NCBI RefSeq assembly: GCF_001445655.1
Contig: NZ_LNBE01000001.1
Location: 311,811-375,810, forward strand
Direction: 5' to 3'
From: Streptomyces roseifaciens
GTDB lineage: Bacteria > Actinomycetota > Actinomycetes > Streptomycetales > Streptomycetaceae
Length of the DNA stretch: 64,000 nt
In this document: piece by piece, positions 63,514 through 64,000 of the stretch
Position numbering within the stretch: the stretch's first letter is position 1
Layout of the letters: every line of letters starts with the position of its first letter
Notes under the pieces: generated by a model
Databases searched by the model: none
Seen by the model: the letters and a program-made list of their open reading frames with translations, nothing else
Told to the model about the DNA's origin: nothing
Position numbers and translations under genes: made by a program

Positions 63514-64000
63514 CGCCCGCTAGAGACCCTGTATGTCCTGGTATGCGCTCGCGGTGCACGCCGGAGTGTGGTGCGCACCCGGTTCCGGTGGACGATGCGC
63601 CGCATCGTCGCGATGCGTGATCCGGTGAGGCTGGCGATGCGCCGCATCGTGTGCACCGTGGTGCGCGCCGGCCATGGTGCGCACCGCGGTGCGGGCCCGC
63701 ACCGCACCGACCAGTGCGCACCGCGCGCCGCACTACACGACGGTGAGGCGCACCGGATGCGCACCGGCCGGTGCGCGGTGCGCATCGAGGGCCTGGCCCA
63801 CGGCGACCGCCTCCAGCTGGCGCAGGACATCGGCGACTTCCTCGTGGGCCGCGGTGAGGAACAAGGCGCTGCCGATGGAGTCCTGACGGCCCGGCAGGCG
63901 GAGTACCTCGACTATGGCCGGCAGATCCGCAACGGCATGGCGCACGGCCAGACCACGCACGCGGTGATGCCGCCAGCGATGGTGGTGCCGATGGTGACGA
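63514..64000 (+). CDS. Unknown protein, 5' part unusual, runs off the window
   Basis: The frame is open from 63514 to the window end. The first half is rich in Arg, His, Thr and Gly (RTRFRWTMRRIVAM, GAHRGAGPHRTDQCA) and reflects the repeated gtgcgca/gatgcgc words. The later part is ordinary coding sequence: RIEGLAHGDRLQLAQDIGDF, LTARQAEYLDYGRQIRNGMA. A credible start may be ATG 63616 or a later GTG near 63778. Not recognised. Confidence 0.45.

Overview
The window is high-GC actinobacterial DNA, almost certainly Streptomyces. Third codon positions are strongly G/C, GTG starts are common, and the recognisable families are Streptomyces-typical: DUF6192/RacP, XRE-TPR regulators, HATPase anti-sigma-like proteins, Imm49, a mycothiol-dependent-enzyme relative and WS/DGAT. 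It has the character of an accessory or chromosome-arm region: no rRNA or tRNA genes were found, few core genes are present, and there are many truncated genes, single-base frameshifts, IS elements and a group II intron. No CRISPR array was seen.

Layout. 0-8 kb holds fairly ordinary arm genes: the tail of a DinB/MDMPI-type protein, a VOC protein, an MFS exporter next to a 5'-truncated LysR gene, a membrane protein, a secreted SLT transglycosylase, a methyltransferase fused to the tail of an exported protein, and an NmrA-type oxidoreductase. 8-12.4 kb is an IS graveyard: one intact IS5-family transposase, an IS701-like fragment, an internally deleted IS5 element still flanked by CTAG, and fragments of GNAT and HD-domain genes. 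12.4-16.1 kb is a decayed aromatic-catabolism-like block on the minus strand: AraC fragment, extradiol-dioxygenase-like VOC protein, broken alpha/beta hydrolase and FAD monooxygenase. 16.6-22.6 kb contains a secreted small protein, a trypsin-like/Nal1-like protease, hypotheticals, a WS/DGAT acyltransferase and a DUF1963 protein. 22.8-25.2 kb is a small island with an Imm49 immunity gene between two identical-type IS5 3' remnants. 25.3-28.2 kb is a coupled set: XRE-TPR regulator (broken), GNAT, P-loop kinase and phosphotransferase (frameshifted). 28.5-30.4 kb is a divergent SDR/HTH-regulator pair.

30.6-34.8 kb has two adjoining transposase units: an NF041680-like element with TIRs and a frameshift, and a three-gene array in which DUF6192, RacP and an IS5-type transposase are separated by only 2 bp each. 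34.9-40.8 kb is mixed: DUF4287, YqhA, a second internally deleted IS5 copy, a SUKH immunity protein and a CPBP protease. 40.8-46.5 kb is a minus-strand operon-like run with overlapping starts and stops: 2OG dioxygenase, HATPase, DUF6415-like, HTH, prim-pol-like, HAD hydrolase, hypothetical, GNAT(psi), methyltransferase(psi). It is divergent from an XRE-TPR regulator. 46.9-52.7 kb carries two XRE-TPR regulators (both frameshifted), TrmO, and two coupled phosphotransferase genes, the second being a HIT-APH chimera. 52.9-53.5 kb is an EF-Tu-like protein lacking its GTPase domain.

54-56.8 kb has an HTH protein, a DUF5372-like gene and a large serine recombinase broken by an exact 14-bp tandem duplication. 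57.3-61.3 kb contains orphan immunity-type genes (SUKH fragment, Imm63) and hypotheticals, one preceded by a hairpin that covers its ribosome-binding site. 61.8-63.5 kb is a group II intron with intact domains V and VI but a large deletion in its reverse transcriptase, lying among unusual GTGCGCA-rich sequence; an ORF enters the right edge.

How the genes may work together: the 40.8-52.7 kb genes (regulators, HATPase, 2OG oxygenase, HAD and APH-type kinases, GNAT, methyltransferase) look like a regulatory or specialised small-molecule modification locus with no visible core synthase. The Imm49, SUKH and Imm63 genes look like orphan immunity genes for polymorphic toxins. The density of one-base frameshifts in otherwise well-preserved genes is high enough that draft-assembly error should be considered alongside genuine decay.
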